Origin: Brevibacillus sp. JNUCC-41
Lineage (GTDB): Bacteria > Bacillota > Bacilli > Bacillales > DSM-1321
Assembly: GCF_014844095.1 (NCBI RefSeq)
Contig: NZ_CP062163.1
Location: 558,001-622,000 of the forward strand
DNA: 64,000 bases
Direction: 5' to 3'
The stretch's first letter is position 1, and each line of letters starts with the position of its first letter. The notes below the pieces were generated by a model. It was given only the letters and a program-made list of their open reading frames with translations. It had not been told where the DNA came from and made no database searches. Below, piece by piece: positions 55,710-64,000 of this stretch. A program made the translations under genes and the position numbers.

Positions 55710-57157
55710 TCCTCCTTGCCATCGGATTTAACCGAGCCACTAACGGCCATGGCGTTCTTTTTTTCTTGAGCTAGCCTTAATTTTTCCTTCATTTCATCCC
55801 GTTTATCACGGCGATCCTTCAAGGAAGCATGTTCATCAGTGCTTTCATACGATTTTCTCTTGTCAAGACGACGAAGGCCCTCTGGCACCAAATTGAATTT
55901 CTCGTCCGTCATGAGAGCAGAAATCCCGACGGCTTCTTTCCTATCCGCCGTACCATACACTTCATCAAAGTAAGCATCCGCACTGCCGGCAACATAATTC
56001 TTTGGCTCCGGATAGCTTGTGATAACTCCTTCAAAGTTCCGTAAAACGACTTTATCCGGACTTTGCGAAAGAAGGTAATTCGGAGTCAGGGCAATCTTTC
56101 CGCCTCCACCGGGAGCATCCACCACAAAGGTCGGCACTGCATATCCTGATGTATGGCCGCGCAGAGCTTCAATGATTTCCAGCCCTTTTGAAACCGGCGC
56201 CCGGAAATGGCCAATCCCTTCAGATAGATCACATTGATAAATGTAATAAGGTCTTACCCTTGCTTTTACACAGTCATGCATAAGCTTTTTCATGATATGT
56301 ACACTATCGTTGATTCCAGCCAGAATGACTGCCTGATTACCAAGCGGCACTCCTGCCATCGACAGCATATCACATGCTTTTTTCGCTTCATCCGTCAGTT
56401 CAAGTGAATGATTGAAATGCGTATTCAACCAAATCGGATGATATTTTTTCAGAATATTACATAAATTTTCTGTAATCCTTTGCGGGAAAACGACCGGTGC
56501 ACGTGTTCCAATCCGAATGATTTCCACATGCGGGATGGCACGTAAGTTACTCAATACGTATTCAAGAATCTTATCATTGATCAGCAGGCCGTCTCCACCA
56601 GAGATCAGCACGTCCCTTACTTCCGGAGTGTTCCGGATATATTCAATCGCCCCGTCAAGCTGCTTCTTCGGAACACCCATGCCAACCTGACCTGAAAAAC
56701 GGCGTCGCGTACAGTATCTGCAGTACATGGAGCATTGGTTCGTTACAAGGAATAGAACGCGATCCGGATATCGATGCGTCAATCCCGGAACAGGGGAATC
56801 CTCATCCTCATGCAGCGGATCCTCCAAATCATATCTAGTCTTGTTCATTTCTGCCGAAAGCGGTACCGACTGTAAACGAATCGGACAGCGAGGATCATCG
56901 GGATTCATCAATGAAGCATAATAAGGCGTAATGTTCAACGGAATCGTTTGAGTCGAAATCCGGACTCCTTCCTCTTCTTCAGGTGTCAGGTTAACGACCT
57001 TTTTCAGATCATCCAGTGTTTTAATCGTGTTTGTCAATTGCCAGAGCCAATCATTCCACTGCTCTTCCGTTACATCTTTCCACAATTCGATATCATTATA
57101 ATGCCTGCGTCCACCTAGGTATTCTTTATGTTTTACATCCATTCCCATCAAATTCAT
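55706..57157 (-). CDS. kamA: lysine 2,3-aminomutase
   Basis: 483-residue radical SAM, PLP enzyme that shifts the amino group of L-lysine to give L-beta-lysine. The cluster motif is CSMYCRYCTRRR (CxxxCxxC). The SAM/PLP region has RDVLISGGDGLL, and the PLP lysine lies in VDAPGGGGKIALTP (about 340). The C-terminal Lys/Glu-rich tail is typical. It is the first gene of the long operon. A sigma-54-type promoter lies 43 nt upstream. Confidence 0.94.
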   Translation of the reverse strand: MNLMGMDVKHKEYLGGRRHYNDIELWKDVTEEQWNDWLWQLTNTIKTLDDLKKVVNLTPEEEEGVRISTQTIPLNITPYYASLMNPDDPRCPIRLQSVPLSAEMNKTRYDLEDPLHEDEDSPVPGLTHRYPDRVLFLVTNQCSMYCRYCTRRRFSGQVGMGVPKKQLDGAIEYIRNTPEVRDVLISGGDGLLINDKILEYVLSNLRAIPHVEIIRIGTRAPVVFPQRITENLCNILKKYHPIWLNTHFNHSLELTDEAKKACDMLSMAGVPLGNQAVILAGINDSVHIMKKLMHDCVKARVRPYYIYQCDLSEGIGHFRAPVSKGLEIIEALRGHTSGYAVPTFVVDAPGGGGKIALTPNYLLSQSPDKVVLRNFEGVITSYPEPKNYVAGSADAYFDEVYGTADRKEAVGISALMTDEKFNLVPEGLRRLDKRKSYESTDEHASLKDRRDKRDEMKEKLRLAQEKKNAMAVSGSVKSDGKEE

Positions 57158-57199
57158 TTAAAATGCCCCCCTTATTTTAAAAGCTTATACATATACTCT

Positions 57200-57215
57200 C
57201 GCAAGAATGATGCCA
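57200..57215 (-). promoter_or_regulatory. sigma-54 (SigL) promoter of the kamA operon
   Basis: TGGCATCATTCTTGCG on the minus strand keeps the invariant GG and GC at -24 and -12 with exact spacing (consensus TGGCAC-N5-TTGCW). Its activator is encoded 200 bp upstream. Two TTTGC(A/G)GCCA-like direct repeats near 57295-57320 may be activator sites, at low confidence. Confidence 0.78.
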
Positions 57216-57325
57216 ACACGAATAACAAGGTAAACATAAGCAAAAGGGGGCAAACCGAGCTTAAAGTCGCAAGAAATTTTTCAATACGCATGATTTTTTG
57301 CAGCCAATTTCTTTGCGCCATGCGA

Positions 57326-57358
57326 AAAAAGAGGGTCTCTTTTCACAAGAGCCCTCTT
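57326..57358 (-). terminator. terminator of the sigma-54 activator gene
   Basis: On the minus strand GAGGGCTCTT pairs with AAAGAGACCCTC and is followed by six T residues. Confidence 0.88.
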
Positions 57359-57405
57359 CAAGTTACATGATCAAGAAAGTGGCAGCGTTTCCAAAAAACC
57401 TGAAT

Positions 57406-58887
57406 TTACTTCGATTCCTTCGATCCCGCCGTATAAACTTTCTCAATGCCGTACTTGTTTAACTTATATTGCAGCCCCTGTCTTTTAATATTGAGGGCTT
57501 CTGCCGTTTTGCTAATATTTCCGTTATATTTCTCGAACATCTTGATGATCATTTCCCTTTCCATTTCTTCCAGAACGACAGGTAAATCAATCTTGTCCTG
57601 CAATGGGGAATGATGGCTCTGCGCATTTGCTGCAGCATAATTTCCTGAAGGGAAAAGATAAGCGGGAAGATGATGTTCATCAATCATATCTTCCCCTGCG
57701 TCCATGACGTTAAAGGTCAACTCGATGGCATGTCCCAGTTCACGAATGTTCCCTGGCCATTGATATTGAAGAAGCCGCTGCATCGCCTTTTGACTGATCC
57801 CGCGCACTTCGGTAAAAAATGATTTGTTGAACTTTTGAATAAAGTGATTGACGATCTCCGGAATATCCGTTTTACGCTCCAAAAGAGAAGGCATTTGGAC
57901 CGTCACGACATTCAGGCGGAAAAATAAATCCGAGCGAATGATTCCCCGCTCCAACGCCTCTTCTGGAGATATGTTCATCGCAGCAATGATCTTAACATTA
58001 ACCTTCTGCTCCTTCGAACCTCCAACACGGCGCACCTCACCTTCCTGAAGCACTCGCAGCAATTTTGCCTGCAGACCGAGGTCGAGGCTATTCAGCTCAT
58101 CAAGGAAAAGGGTTCCGCCATTCGCCTGCTCAAAAATGCCCATGCGATCCATCGCTCCGGTAAAAGCCCCTTTCGTCGTGCCGAACAGCAGCCCCTCCAT
58201 CAATTCCTTTGGAACAGCTGCACAGTTCTGCGCGATGAAAGGCTGATTTCTCTGAGCACTTACATTATGTATACTTTGGGCGACCAGTTCCTTCCCTGTC
58301 CCGGTGGGTCCATAAATCATCACTGGGGAATGTGTACGGGCCGCTTTTTTCGCCAATGAAATCGCTTGCTGAAAAGCAGGGCTACTACCAATCAAATCAC
58401 TAAAATGATAGGTCGCCGTCCCTTCAGAGAACTTGCTTTTCTTATGGGTCTCGACCAGCTGGGAACGCAAATCGACAATTTGGTCGTACATATTCATGAC
58501 CTTCGTAATATCCTTTGCGATTTCCACTGCCCCTATAATTTCACCATCCTCATACAGAGGATACGTACTATTGATCGACGTTATTTTTTTCTCTTTTACA
58601 TTGACATATGTTTGAATGGACTCAATCGTTTCATTGCCTTTTTCCAATGCTACATGCAGCGTACTGGATTCATCAGTCAATGAAGGATAAAGCTGAAAAA
58701 TATTCTCCCCCAGCACCTGTTCACGATCAAGCCCGTCGATATGTGCCATCATTTCATTGTAGAATACCGTATCCCCATCCTTATTCACGATATGGACACC
58801 CACATTGATCACATTCAATATCCATTCAAATTGAGTGGAAAACTGATTTACTGAAGATTTCATTTCTTCATCTCCGTTCTCTGTCAT
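57406..58887 (-). CDS. kamR: sigma-54-dependent activator of lysine catabolism (KamR-like)
   Basis: 493 residues in the NtrC-like order. A PAS sensor domain (about 20-130; NVGVHIVNKDGDTVFYNEMMAHIDG) comes first. An AAA+ domain (about 165-390) follows with Walker A GPTGTGKELVAQSIH, the sigma-54 contact loop KGAFTGAMDR and Walker B GGTLFLDELNSLD. A Fis-type helix-turn-helix is last (about 450-485). It should open the -24/-12 promoter of kamA when a lysine-related signal is present; this is inferred from position and from KamR in B. thuringiensis. A start at 58863 is an alternative. Confidence 0.9.
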   Translation of the reverse strand: MTENGDEEMKSSVNQFSTQFEWILNVINVGVHIVNKDGDTVFYNEMMAHIDGLDREQVLGENIFQLYPSLTDESSTLHVALEKGNETIESIQTYVNVKEKKITSINSTYPLYEDGEIIGAVEIAKDITKVMNMYDQIVDLRSQLVETHKKSKFSEGTATYHFSDLIGSSPAFQQAISLAKKAARTHSPVMIYGPTGTGKELVAQSIHNVSAQRNQPFIAQNCAAVPKELMEGLLFGTTKGAFTGAMDRMGIFEQANGGTLFLDELNSLDLGLQAKLLRVLQEGEVRRVGGSKEQKVNVKIIAAMNISPEEALERGIIRSDLFFRLNVVTVQMPSLLERKTDIPEIVNHFIQKFNKSFFTEVRGISQKAMQRLLQYQWPGNIRELGHAIELTFNVMDAGEDMIDEHHLPAYLFPSGNYAAANAQSHHSPLQDKIDLPVVLEEMEREMIIKMFEKYNGNISKTAEALNIKRQGLQYKLNKYGIEKVYTAGSKESK

Positions 58888-59079
58888 TTGATAGAATCAC
58901 CTGTAAATTATAGCATTTAATGGGAAACATTCATCTCATTATTCTTATAAGATTAAAACTTCAACAAAAAGGCAATAGATTAATAAGTTCAACTAAAGGA
59001 ATATCGCACCAAGCCAAGAAAATTAATTAAGAAAAATTAAAATTCAGGGGTGAGTCGGATTTCAGAACGAAGCAAAAAA

Positions 59080-59571
59080 ATGAAAATAGAAATTAAACCG
59101 TGGGAAGATACAGACCTTGCATTACTTTTTCAACTAAATGCCCCAGAAATGATGGAACACCTTGGCGGAACAGAAAATAATGAACAAATCCTGAAACGCC
59201 ATCAACGGTATCTACAGATTGGGGATAAGGGGTGCATGTTTAGCATCAACTTGTTTCCGGAGGCAGAGGCAGCCGGTTCCGTTGGCTACTGGCAAAGAGT
59301 GTGAAATGATGAATATGTATACGAAATCGGCTGGAGCGTCCTCCCTTCCTTTCAAGGAAAAGGAATCGCATCTCAAGCCGTGAAGGCACTGATAGAGAAA
59401 GTCAAAGCCGAACGAAAATACAAATACATTCACGCTTTCCCTTCGATCAATAATCCTGCATCAAACGCAATTTGCCGCAAGCTCGGCTTCAACCTCATCT
59501 CCGAATGTGAATTCGAATACCCGCCAGGGAGCTTTATGAGATGCAATGATTGGTGCTTGGAACTTATCTGA
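59080..59571 (+). pseudogene. GNAT acetyltransferase with an in-frame stop
   Basis: The frame reads MKIEIKPWEDTDLALLFQLN to GSVGYWQRV, then TGA at 59302, and continues in the same frame NDEYVYEIGWSVLPSFQGKG (the acetyl-CoA loop) to WCLELI and a stop at 59571. One base change, probably TGG to TGA, explains the break. The last 120 bp occur again at 60808-60927. Confidence 0.82.
59446..59565 (+). repeat. direct repeat copy 1: 3' end of the GNAT gene
   Basis: 120 bp identical to 60808-60927 except for one base (CCTGCA versus TCTGCA). The pair encloses 1242 bp that carry the toxin/immunity-like genes. Confidence 0.95.
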
Positions 59572-59700
59572 CAATGGCTCATTACCATTAGGATAGTAGT
59601 AAATGAAAGAGAAATTTGGATTGTATAGGATTAAACTCAACAGTTAAAAAGTTTATCAACATTTTTAATTGAAAACTTAGAACTCCATTCATTTGAGTGA

Positions 59701-59744
59701 CAAAAGCCCACTCTCTCAATCAAGGGAGACTGGGCGTTTTATAG
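59701..59744. terminator. terminator between the GNAT pseudogene and the immunity-like gene
   Basis: AAAAGCCCACTCTC pairs with GAGACTGGGCGTTTT. T residues follow on both strands, so it can serve both convergent genes. Confidence 0.7.
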
Positions 59745-59805
59745 CTCTTTTTTGTTTGATAACTTGGAAAACACTTGAGTTATTTATTAAGTAAGTAAAG
59801 GCGTA

Positions 59806-60363
59806 TTAATTCAAGAATCCAAATTGTTCTAAATTTTTTAAGTAATATTGAAAATACTCATCTGTAATGTCAGTTGGATACTCTGCGACGCCCCTTTGAA
59901 TAAGTGAACCTACAATCAATGCATTTAAATAACTATTCAATTTCTCACACTGGTCTCTTACAATAAACTCCGAAATGTATCTGCCATCTTTGCTTTCGAA
60001 GAATATATCGATTCTTCTACCTTCTTGTTCATCTAATAGTAACTGGTTGTAATTCCATTCGGTTTTTTTTATTTTTTTCTCATTAAGCGGATTTTCGCGA
60101 TTATCCAGCACTTGTTCATTGTGGTATCGTCTTTCTTCGTTTGAAAACAGTTTATTTAACACCGATGGATCATCTATTACAAGACATGTGAAAATCTTAG
60201 AGTATTCTAATTGGTCATCATTGACTAAATCTAGCACTTCTTTTTTTGAAAATTCTCTAGCTTTGAATTTAGATAAAATACGGTCAACGACCTGTTCCTT
60301 GGTTAACGATAGTTCATCTTGCCTGTATAGGTATTGTTTATATAACTTTTCGTAATTGTTCAT
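59806..60363 (-). CDS. putative immunity protein, family unknown
   Basis: 185 acidic residues with no signal peptide or membrane segment: mostly helical with a central RRIDIFFESKDGRYISEFIV strand region and a C-terminal EYPTDITDEYFQYYLKNLEQFGFLN. I do not recognise a family. It follows the toxin-like gene by 16 nt on the same strand behind a strong AGGGGG ribosome binding site, the usual toxin-then-immunity order. The immunity role is inferred from position only. Confidence 0.55.
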   Translation of the reverse strand: MNNYEKLYKQYLYRQDELSLTKEQVVDRILSKFKAREFSKKEVLDLVNDDQLEYSKIFTCLVIDDPSVLNKLFSNEERRYHNEQVLDNRENPLNEKKIKKTEWNYNQLLLDEQEGRRIDIFFESKDGRYISEFIVRDQCEKLNSYLNALIVGSLIQRGVAEYPTDITDEYFQYYLKNLEQFGFLN

Positions 60364-60379
60364 TGTTTACCCCCTGCGT

Positions 60380-60790
60380 TTATTTGACGGGTCCACCGTA
60401 AAAAGCATGAGCTTTCGGAGTTCGCTTATAAGGGTGCCAATGCCAGTAATAACCTTTTTTAGGTTTACCGTTAAGTTTGTCAACCTCATTTATTGGTTTT
60501 CCATTCTTATTAGCCGAAGATGCAACACCTTTTGCTTGATTACTAGAAGTAGACCACGTATCATTCTTCGACTTTATTCTAGCAACTGCCTTAGACTTTG
60601 ATAAGCCCTTACCAATATATACTCCACCCTTTTTAACAGTTGCAGCAAAATGATAATAACTCTTGGATTTATTGGCTTGAGTAGCAATTACAAAAGCTGT
60701 TCCACTAACAATTATCATAGCTCCTGTATGAAACAAAGCAGTTAGAACAGCAGGTGACATAGCAAGTCCAATTGGTATTAAGAATGCCAA
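60380..60790 (-). CDS. putative polymorphic-type toxin domain, 5'-truncated
   Basis: 136 residues: two hydrophobic segments, then a globular domain that begins YYHFAATVKKGGVYIGKGLS and ends KKGYYWHWHPYKRTPKAHAFYG. The terminal HWHP-x-R-x4-HAFYG block looks like the C-terminus of the SAR2788-type putative toxins of Firmicutes, as I recall them; this needs a profile search. Those proteins normally carry an N-terminal secretion part, which is missing here. The TTG start has no good ribosome binding site, and the coding frame stops close to the duplicated GNAT fragment. It is probably a remnant or a silent cassette. Confidence 0.55.
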   Translation of the reverse strand: MAFLIPIGLAMSPAVLTALFHTGAMIIVSGTAFVIATQANKSKSYYHFAATVKKGGVYIGKGLSKSKAVARIKSKNDTWSTSSNQAKGVASSANKNGKPINEVDKLNGKPKKGYYWHWHPYKRTPKAHAFYGGPVK

Positions 60791-60807
60791 TGACGGTACG
60801 CCTTCTT

Positions 60808-60927
60808 ATCAATAATTCTGCATCAAACGCAATTTGCCGCAAGCTCGGCTTCAACCTCATCTCCGAATGTGAATTCGAATACCCGCCAGGGAGCTTTATG
60901 AGATGCAATGATTGGTGCTTGGAACTT
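60808..60927 (+). repeat. direct repeat copy 2: 3' end of the GNAT gene
   Basis: Matches 59446-59565 at 119 of 120 positions, so it is a recent duplication or is kept alike by conversion. Downstream it ends GAATGA where copy 1 ends ATCTGA. The 5' part of the GNAT gene is absent here. Confidence 0.95.
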
Positions 60928-60959
60928 GAATGAATTCTTTAGATGATTAGCGGACTTGT

Positions 60960-61062
60960 GCAGGAAGGATTATTCCAGGGTAAGTCGAATCATGACGGGT
61001 TTAGGTGAATTATTTCCCGGGAAAGTCGAATTATTCCCAGGGCAGGACGGATTGCATCCTAT
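60960..61062. repeat. imperfect repeats between the GNAT remnant and ntdR
   Basis: Three irregular units of about 30 bp built from GAATTATTCCCRGGRWARGTCG-like text. The gap 60791-61167 otherwise holds only the GNAT copy; no gene is seen. Confidence 0.55.
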
Positions 61063-61167
61063 CCGACAACATCCATATAGCTGGAACTGCTTAATCCCGC
61101 TCTTCTTTTTGGTGTCTGTCTAAAAGGATAATGAACCTGAATAGGAAGTTTTATATCTTAATGATGG

Positions 61168-62157
61168 TTAGGTTGATTCCCTGATTTTAAGTTTGGTAGG
61201 CAATTTAATAATGTCCCGCTTTAATTCCAAATCATCATTAAAATATTTTATTAATTCTATTACAGTGCATTGTCCTAGTTCCATAATTGGTATATCGATT
61301 GTGGTTATGGTGGGGGTTGTGACTTGGCAAATCGATTGATTATCATAACCAACTATAGCTAGGCATTCCGGTATTTTGTAGCCCAATGTAGTTGCCTTTT
61401 TAATAATTCCTGCTGCTACCTGGTCATTTCCAGTAAATAAGGCAGTAGGTTTTTCTTTTAATTTTACTATTTCATCACAAATACGGAATCCATCTTCAAT
61501 ATTAAATCCATGTCCAAATATCCAGTCATCATTATGTAGTAAATCATTATCCGCTAACGCTTTTATAAATCCCTCTTTTCTTTGGCCCTGAGCCTGACTA
61601 TAAGAAGTATCGTAGCAAAAACCTATCTTCCTATGGCCTTTTTTTATTAAATGATTTACCGCTTTGTAAGTCGCTTCAAATTCATCATAACCAATAATTG
61701 GTATAGAGGCGGAATGATGGTATTCATTACACAGTAAGATTGGGCCATATTTCAAATAAGGCTTTATTACATTCCATTCATTTTCTAACGCTCCTAAAAT
61801 AACTCCATCTACTTCTCTATTCTTTAATTTTCCCATAACATCCAATTCATTTTTCGAATCATAAAAGGTTTGAAAAATAAGAACTTTATAATCATTTTCC
61901 AATGCCGCTAGAGATACCCCTTTAACCAATTGGGCAAAGAATGGATGATCGAATCTTGGGACTGATAGTGCAATGGTTTGGGTTTTATTTGTCCTAAAAT
62001 TCCGGGCAAGTGAACTTGGTGCATAATCAAGTTCTTCCATGACCTTTAAGATTTGTTCCCTTTTTTCTTTTGATACATATGGATGATTATTCAAGACTCT
62101 AGATACCGTTGTTTTAGAGACATTACACATCTTGGCTATTTCGCTAATTTTAGTCAT
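61168..62157 (-). CDS. ntdR: LacI-family regulator, NtdR type
   Basis: 329 residues: a LacI helix-turn-helix at 1-50 (ISEIAKMCNVSKTTVSRVLNNHPYVSKEKREQIL) and a periplasmic-binding-protein-like effector domain. The whole sequence follows B. subtilis NtdR, for example ARNFRTNKTQTIALSVPRFDHPFFAQLVKGV and LKNREVDGVILGALENEWNVI. NtdR activates ntdABC when neotrehalosadiamine is present. It is divergent from ntdB. Confidence 0.86.
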   Translation of the reverse strand: MTKISEIAKMCNVSKTTVSRVLNNHPYVSKEKREQILKVMEELDYAPSSLARNFRTNKTQTIALSVPRFDHPFFAQLVKGVSLAALENDYKVLIFQTFYDSKNELDVMGKLKNREVDGVILGALENEWNVIKPYLKYGPILLCNEYHHSASIPIIGYDEFEATYKAVNHLIKKGHRKIGFCYDTSYSQAQGQRKEGFIKALADNDLLHNDDWIFGHGFNIEDGFRICDEIVKLKEKPTALFTGNDQVAAGIIKKATTLGYKIPECLAIVGYDNQSICQVTTPTITTIDIPIMELGQCTVIELIKYFNDDLELKRDIIKLPTKLKIREST

Positions 62158-62310
62158 TTGATCACATCCTTGTAATAAGTGGTTGACATGTTACCGATTT
62201 CAGAAGTTATTATTAAACCGTTCCTCACATATCACATATTACCAAATTTTCCTGAGTTGCATTTTTACATGTTATTGAAGCGGATATTTTTAGCTAATGG
62301 AGGGATTGTT

Positions 62311-63159
62311 ATGTTATTGAATAAAAAGGGCGGGTTTCAGTTACTGCCAAATGTTGAAGACCCAAAATACATTGTATTCTGTGATTTTGATGAAACCTAT
62401 TATCCTCACTCCATGAGTCACGAGAGACAGAAAGATTTATATGAACTTGAAAATTACTTAGAGGCAAAAAGTCACGATGGAGAACTTGTCTTTGGCTGGG
62501 TCACTGGAAGTGGTATTGAATCAATATTACATAAAATGGAACAAGGTGGCTTCAGATTTTTCCCGCATTTTATTGCTAGTGACTTAGGTACTGAAATCAC
62601 CTATTTCTCAGAAAATAATTTTTTGGAAAATGATCCAGATTGGCATTCACAGCTTACTATCGAAGAATTTAATAAAAGGAAAGTCGATGAAATTTATAAT
62701 GTTCTACATAACGGCAATATACCATTGATTCCTCAGACTCAAATGGGAAGTTCACGCTACAAAAGAAATTATTATTATCAAATACAACATGAATCCCTCG
62801 ACAAGAAGAACTTAGCCACCATCCAGATGGTGGCCAAAGAGTACGGGGTAGGGGTAAATATCAATCGTTGCAATCCCCTTGCCGGAGATCCTGAAGATAG
62901 TTATGATATAGACTTTATTCCATTGGGTACTGGAAAAAATGAAATTGTACGTTTTATGCTAGACAAATTCGCGCTGAGTCGGGAGCATGCCTTTGCATTC
63001 GGGGATAGCGGCAATGATCTGCTCATGTTAAAAAGTGTTAAACATGGTTACTTGGTAGGGAATGCAACTCAAGAAGCGAAGGAAGCTCATACTAAAATAG
63101 CGGCAGGTACGTACTCCAAAGGAATATTAAGAACTTTGCAATCCATCATTACTATTTGA
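62311..63159 (+). CDS. ntdB: kanosamine-6-phosphate phosphatase (HAD family)
   Basis: 282 residues, the exact length of B. subtilis NtdB. The HAD nucleophile motif is VFCDFDETYYPH (Asp25, Asp27). A GWVTGSGIESIL block, FIASDLGTEITYFSE, NINRCNPLAGDPEDSYDIDF and FGDSGNDLLMLK (motif IV Asp pair) follow. It removes phosphate from kanosamine-6-phosphate to give kanosamine. The frame is open upstream to 62179, but the ATG at 62311 has ATGGAGGGATTGTT. Neither ntdA nor ntdC is nearby. Confidence 0.9.
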   Translation: MLLNKKGGFQLLPNVEDPKYIVFCDFDETYYPHSMSHERQKDLYELENYLEAKSHDGELVFGWVTGSGIESILHKMEQGGFRFFPHFIASDLGTEITYFSENNFLENDPDWHSQLTIEEFNKRKVDEIYNVLHNGNIPLIPQTQMGSSRYKRNYYYQIQHESLDKKNLATIQMVAKEYGVGVNINRCNPLAGDPEDSYDIDFIPLGTGKNEIVRFMLDKFALSREHAFAFGDSGNDLLMLKSVKHGYLVGNATQEAKEAHTKIAAGTYSKGILRTLQSIITI

Positions 63160-63229
63160 GTGGAGGTATAAGCAATTGATGCGCTTTTGCCACAGCTTTA
63201 ACTTTCTGCTAACGGTATGGTTTTTTCTA

Positions 63230-64000
63230 TCAAGCAAGCAATTCATTCCATGTTTCTTGACCTGCTTGCTTATCAGCGGAAATCTTGCTTGCCTTTTGGT
63301 CTTGAAATAATGCCGCCTCTGTTTTCCCCCCGAATTCTCCGTCAAGGGGTCCGGGGTTAAACCCTTTCAAATAGAGCGCTGCTTGCAGGATCCATGTGAT
63401 GTTGCCAGCAGCTCCTTTTTTTAAAGTGACGGTTGCTGTCTTGGTTTTAGGTCCCCATTTTCCATCGGCAATTAGCTTTTTATTGTATTGCTTATTCAGC
63501 TCCGTTTGTAAACCTTTTATTAGAGCCGATCGAGTTTTTGGACCATAAAACCCATCACCTTCAATATTCGTTTTATATCGGCTATTTAACGTTTTTTGTA
63601 TCGAAATTATATGACTATCTCCTTTGCTGGCCTTCGGCATTTCCATTTTTTCTAATTTGAAGGTAAGGTGAGGTTCTTTTCCTGCTTGTAACTGTGTAAA
63701 AGATAACCCGCCTGTCATCTCCAAGTGGGGATAATCCTTGAATGAACTCCAATCCCCGCCCCATTTAAATCCTAAATCCTTACCTATGGCAGCCACGCGC
63801 TGCCACTTTGAATCAACTGTCCATATCGCCCTCTTGCCATCATCACTCACAATGAAGAAATCAATGGCCAGTCCATAATTATGATAAGATTGCCCTGGTT
63901 TAGCGTTCGTCACAATAGGTTTAGCTAGATTGCTATAGTTTTTTCCATTGTAGCTGTAAACTCGTCCTTGACCATAAAGTACGGCTTGTTCTTCCAAAGA
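63230..64000 (-). CDS. M15-family L,D-/D,D-peptidase with cell-wall-binding repeats, partial
   Basis: The 3' part of a gene whose start lies beyond the window. The visible N-terminal half is a VanY/CwlK-type peptidase: EEQAVLYGQGR, then SYHNYGLAIDFFIV with the zinc His and Asp, and the last zinc His in DYPHLEMTG. Two peptidoglycan-binding modules follow (GDGFYGPKTRSALI, GKWGPKTKTATV) with a third, partial one (LDGEFGGKTEAALF). It cuts peptide crosslinks of peptidoglycan, as endolysins and autolysins do. No phage genes accompany it here. Confidence 0.86.
   Translation of the reverse strand, partial: SLEEQAVLYGQGRVYSYNGKNYSNLAKPIVTNAKPGQSYHNYGLAIDFFIVSDDGKRAIWTVDSKWQRVAAIGKDLGFKWGGDWSSFKDYPHLEMTGGLSFTQLQAGKEPHLTFKLEKMEMPKASKGDSHIISIQKTLNSRYKTNIEGDGFYGPKTRSALIKGLQTELNKQYNKKLIADGKWGPKTKTATVTLKKGAAGNITWILQAALYLKGFNPGPLDGEFGGKTEAALFQDQKASKISADKQAGQETWNELLA

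Noticed and set aside
60705-60908. 67-codon ORF reading through the toxin gene start and the GNAT copy
   Set aside because: It spans a duplication junction, has no recognisable domain and overlaps better-supported features.
63230-64000. Prophage edge
   Set aside because: Only an endolysin-like peptidase is visible; the neighbours are chromosomal metabolic genes and no phage structural or integrase gene is present.

Overview
The window looks like chromosomal DNA of a low-GC, endospore-forming Bacillaceae, most like Peribacillus (the former Bacillus simplex group). The evidence is close protein likeness to Bacillus subtilis families (GudP/GudD, NtdB/NtdR, YodQRST, KamA, FbpA/FbpB, ThrZ with three T-boxes), strong AGGAGG-type ribosome binding sites, frequent TTG/GTG starts and a dense set of GC-rich intergenic repeats. 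The genus is inferred, not proven.

Layout. 0.1-1.6 kb: kynA-kynB, tryptophan to kynurenine. 2-6.3 kb: a LysE-type exporter, an MBL hydrolase, a PLD-type enzyme and small membrane proteins. 6.3-6.7 kb: an unannotated type I toxin-antitoxin locus with a 28-residue membrane toxin and an antisense RNA. 6.8-9.0 kb: cell-wall and small proteins plus a decayed alpha/beta hydrolase. 9.3-10.8 kb: a repeat cluster followed by a Fur-controlled flavodoxin-fbpA-fbpB operon. 10.9-19.2 kb: nitroreductase, DsbA-like oxidoreductase, a large RND pump, polysaccharide deacetylase and small enzymes. 19.3-27.9 kb: a complete glucarate/galactarate regulon (garD, gucD, kdgD, gudP, gudD, GntR-type regulator) with matched divergent promoters and a perfect CcpA cre site. 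28.3-36.7 kb: SDR, TetR, LysR and MFS genes and a YhgE/Pip membrane protein. 37-42.8 kb: an RNase J, an amino acid permease, an MFS pump and a second LysE exporter. 43-45.9 kb: thrZ behind three tandem T-box leaders. 46-48.3 kb: a TetR-epimerase pair with a shared operator. 48.5-58.9 kb: a lysine catabolic island (lysP, yodQRST, ferredoxin, ablB, yokU, kamA) with a sigma-54 promoter and its PAS/AAA+/Fis activator. 59-61 kb: a toxin/immunity-like pair bracketed by a 120-bp direct duplication of the end of a broken GNAT gene. 61.2-63.2 kb: ntdR and ntdB without ntdA or ntdC. 63.2 kb to the end: an M15-type peptidase running off the window.

Seven copies of one small non-coding mobile element lie between 1.7 and 40.5 kb. 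Each has imperfect GGCTSTTTTCG terminal inverted repeats and an 8-bp direct repeat of target sequence (five perfect, two with 7/8 matches). They look like MITEs mobilised by an 8-bp-duplicating transposase, perhaps ISL3-like, which is absent here. Their GC-rich core also occurs alone. The observations most worth following are this MITE family, the type I toxin-antitoxin locus, the duplicated-GNAT toxin cassette and the orphan ntdR/ntdB pair.
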